Assembly: GCA_900552145.1 (NCBI GenBank)
Contig: URYW01000081.1
Coordinates: 1 to 7,998 of the forward strand
Reading direction: 5' to 3'
DNA from: an uncultured Collinsella sp.
Lineage (GTDB): Bacteria > Actinomycetota > Coriobacteriia > Coriobacteriales > Coriobacteriaceae
DNA: 7,998 nt
In this document: piece after piece, positions 6,980 through 7,998 of the stretch
Layout of the letters: the number at the start of each line of letters is the position of its first letter
How positions within the stretch are numbered: the stretch's first letter is position 1
Translations under genes and position numbers: made by a program
The notes under the pieces: generated by a model
Seen by the model: the letters and a program-made list of their open reading frames with translations, nothing else
Databases searched by the model: none
Told to the model about the DNA's origin: nothing

Positions 6980-7618
6980 ATGGCGTTCGACTTTAAGAAG
7001 GAATGCAAGGAGCTCTACAAACCTGCAAGCAAGCCGAGTATCGTAACTGTCCCGCCTATGAGCTACGTTGCCGTTCGCGGAAAGGGCGACCCAAATACCG
7101 AAGGTGGCGAGTATCAAAACGCCCTGCCGCTGCTTTACGGCGTCGCCTATACCATCAAGATGTCGAAGAAAGGCTCAAGGAGTGTCGAGGGCTATTTCGA
7201 CTTTGTGGTACCGCCGCTCGAGGGTTTCTGGTGGCAAGACTCCCTGAGCGGCGACATTGACTATGTACGCAAGGACGATTTCAACTTTATCTCGTGCATC
7301 CGCCTGCCCGATTTCGTCACCCAAGATGACTTTGACTGGGCAGTCGTGGAAGCCACAACCAAAAAGAAACTGGACTTTTCCGCCGTCGAGCTGCTTAAAG
7401 TTGACGAGGGCCTCTGCGTTCAATGCATGCACATCGGGCCCTACGACAACGAACCGGCGACCGTAGACGCTATGCATGAATACACAACCGAGCAGGGCTA
7501 TGTCCCCGACTTCTCAGATACCCGTTTACATCACGAAATCTATCTCTCCGATCCACGCAAATGTGCACCGGAGAAACTTAAGACTGTGGTCCGTCATCCT
7601 ATCAAGCGTGCTGAATAG
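6980..7618 (+). CDS. GyrI-like small-molecule-binding domain protein
   Basis: This 212-residue soluble protein belongs to the GyrI-like superfamily, whose paired SHS2-type modules form a cleft for small ligands. The N-terminal part, with KKECKELYKP at 6-15, VPPMSYVAVRGKGDPN at about 24-39 and the LLYGVAYTIKM stretch near 51-61, is typical of the stand-alone GyrI-like family (COG4832-type as I recall). The C-terminal half holds CMHIGPYD, with the HxGPY motif of GyrI-like domains, and closes with a conserved HHEIYLSDPRK segment. No DNA-binding domain precedes it, so it is not an AraC/MerR-type regulator. In E. coli, SbmC/GyrI shields gyrase from toxins and belongs to the SOS regulon, and some GyrI-like proteins hydrolyse cyclopropanoid genotoxins; the LexA-type box here fits a protective role. 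The actual ligand or activity is unknown. SD GAAAGG precedes the ATG. It appears to be transcribed alone. Confidence 0.88.
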   Translation: MAFDFKKECKELYKPASKPSIVTVPPMSYVAVRGKGDPNTEGGEYQNALPLLYGVAYTIKMSKKGSRSVEGYFDFVVPPLEGFWWQDSLSGDIDYVRKDDFNFISCIRLPDFVTQDDFDWAVVEATTKKKLDFSAVELLKVDEGLCVQCMHIGPYDNEPATVDAMHEYTTEQGYVPDFSDTRLHHEIYLSDPRKCAPEKLKTVVRHPIKRAE

Positions 7619-7647
7619 CGTGGGGCATCATTTCACGCGCTAGGTTT
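7618..7647 (+). terminator. Weak candidate terminator after the GyrI-like gene
   Basis: Starting on the last base of the stop codon, GCGTG (7618-7622) pairs with CACGC (7634-7638), and a short T4 run follows at 7644-7647. The five-base stem and distant T-run make it weak. The stronger hairpin at 7732-7773 may be the true end of this transcript. Confidence 0.25.
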
Positions 7648-7691
7648 TAAGCCAGCCAACCAGCCGCCTCCTAGGCCGCCCGGTAATAATC

Positions 7692-7718
7692 TTGACGCGG
7701 CCCATCGCATCTTATAAG
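7692..7718 (+). promoter_or_regulatory. Candidate promoter of the ClC gene
   Basis: TTGACG at 7692-7697 (five of six to the -35 consensus) and TATAAG at 7713-7718 (five of six to the -10) are separated by 15 bases, slightly short of the ideal 17. A start near 7725 would give a leader of about 65-80 bases that carries the terminator-like hairpin. Confidence 0.4.
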
Positions 7719-7731
7719 TTTGTTTTGCTAA

Positions 7732-7773
7732 AGCTGGAAGGCCTCTCAACGATGCGCAACTCCAGCTCTTTTT
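7732..7773 (+). terminator. Terminator-like hairpin in the ClC leader
   Basis: AGCTGGA (7732-7738) and TCCAGCT (7761-7767) form a perfect 7-bp stem around a 22-base loop, followed by C and T5 (7769-7773). This is the best intrinsic-terminator shape in the window. It either ends the GyrI-like transcript, which stops 113 bases upstream, or, if the promoter at 7692 is real, sits inside the leader of the ClC gene as an attenuator. I see no known fluoride riboswitch sequence here. Confidence 0.55.
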
Positions 7774-7803
7774 CTATCAAGAGAGCAAGTGTCGGAAAGC
7801 AAA

Positions 7804-7998
7804 ATGTCAGAAAGCAGCGCATCGAGCAGGATTAAACGACTGGTCAACACCTATAGCGGCCTCGTGCTTATGGGTGCCGTCGGAATCCCCGTCGGAGTTA
7901 TCGTTGGCGCCATCTGTGCTCTCTTTGGACGCGTGCTTCTGGCGATTGGCGCCTTCCGCGACGAGCACATCGCCCTGCTTCTTCCCTTCCTCGCCCTC
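7804..7998 (+). CDS. Voltage-gated chloride channel (ClC) family protein, N-terminal fragment
   Basis: This is the first 65 codons of a membrane protein, cut by the window end. Residues about 18-51 form a hydrophobic helix reading GIPVGVIVGAICALFGRVLL, followed by AFRDEH and a second hydrophobic stretch, LLLPFLAL. This resembles the first transmembrane helix and following turn of bacterial ClC proteins, which move chloride or fluoride, often in exchange for protons. The selectivity motifs (GSGIP, GREGP and so on) lie beyond the window, so family membership is probable but not proven. Two in-frame starts compete: ATG at 7804, used here, and GTG at 7789. An imperfect 15-base tandem duplication gives both the same downstream sequence (MSESK then MSESS). 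GGAAAG lies only four bases before the ATG, while GAGAG precedes the GTG. It may have its own promoter at 7692. Confidence 0.75.
   Translation, partial: MSESSASSRIKRLVNTYSGLVLMGAVGIPVGVIVGAICALFGRVLLAIGAFRDEHIALLLPFLAL

Noticed and set aside
7720..7803. Fluoride riboswitch (crcB motif) before the ClC gene
   Set aside because: The conserved core sequence and pseudoknot layout of that class are not present in the leader.
7752..7835. 27-codon leader peptide frame beginning MRNSSSF
   Set aside because: It overlaps the ClC start out of frame, begins within the hairpin loop, lacks an RBS, and has no run of regulatory codons.

Overview
The window looks like chromosome from a Coriobacteriia actinobacterium, most likely Collinsella. 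This rests on the high GC content, GC-rich third codon positions, and the overall character of the proteins; it is an inference, since no marker gene is present. No tRNA, rRNA, CRISPR array, transposase or phage gene is visible.

Layout. (1) 8-1393, minus: a complete M18-family zinc aminopeptidase (apeB-like). (2) 1394-1613: divergent intergenic region with a perfect 10-bp-arm inverted repeat and an extended -10 promoter for the next gene. (3) 1614-2693, plus: a 359-residue 6-phosphofructokinase. (4) 2694-3235: 542 bases without a credible gene between two convergent genes, filled with nested inverted repeats. (5) 3236-6013 and 6007-6708, minus: a two-gene ABC transporter operon, with a MacB/LolD-type ATPase followed by an eight-TM FtsX/MacB-type permease carrying an extracytoplasmic coiled-coil insert. 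(6) 6709-6979: divergent intergenic region holding an IR-flanked possible promoter for the ABC operon, a REP-like palindrome, and a perfect palindrome matching the Gram-positive LexA/DinR (SOS) box. (7) 6980-7618, plus: a GyrI-like small-molecule-binding protein. (8) 7619-7803: a possible promoter and terminator-like hairpin. (9) 7789 or 7804 to the window end, plus: the N-terminus of a ClC-family chloride channel or antiporter, cut by the window edge.

The genes do not form one pathway. The aminopeptidase serves peptide turnover and the phosphofructokinase serves glycolysis. The ABC pair is probably an envelope lipid, peptide or drug exporter, or a mechanotransmission complex. The GyrI-like protein fits a protective response to DNA damage or toxins because a LexA-type operator overlaps its promoter. 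The strongest leads are the SOS-type operator ahead of the GyrI-like gene, the nested palindromic element downstream of pfk, and the hairpin in the ClC leader. No clearly new multi-gene system is visible.
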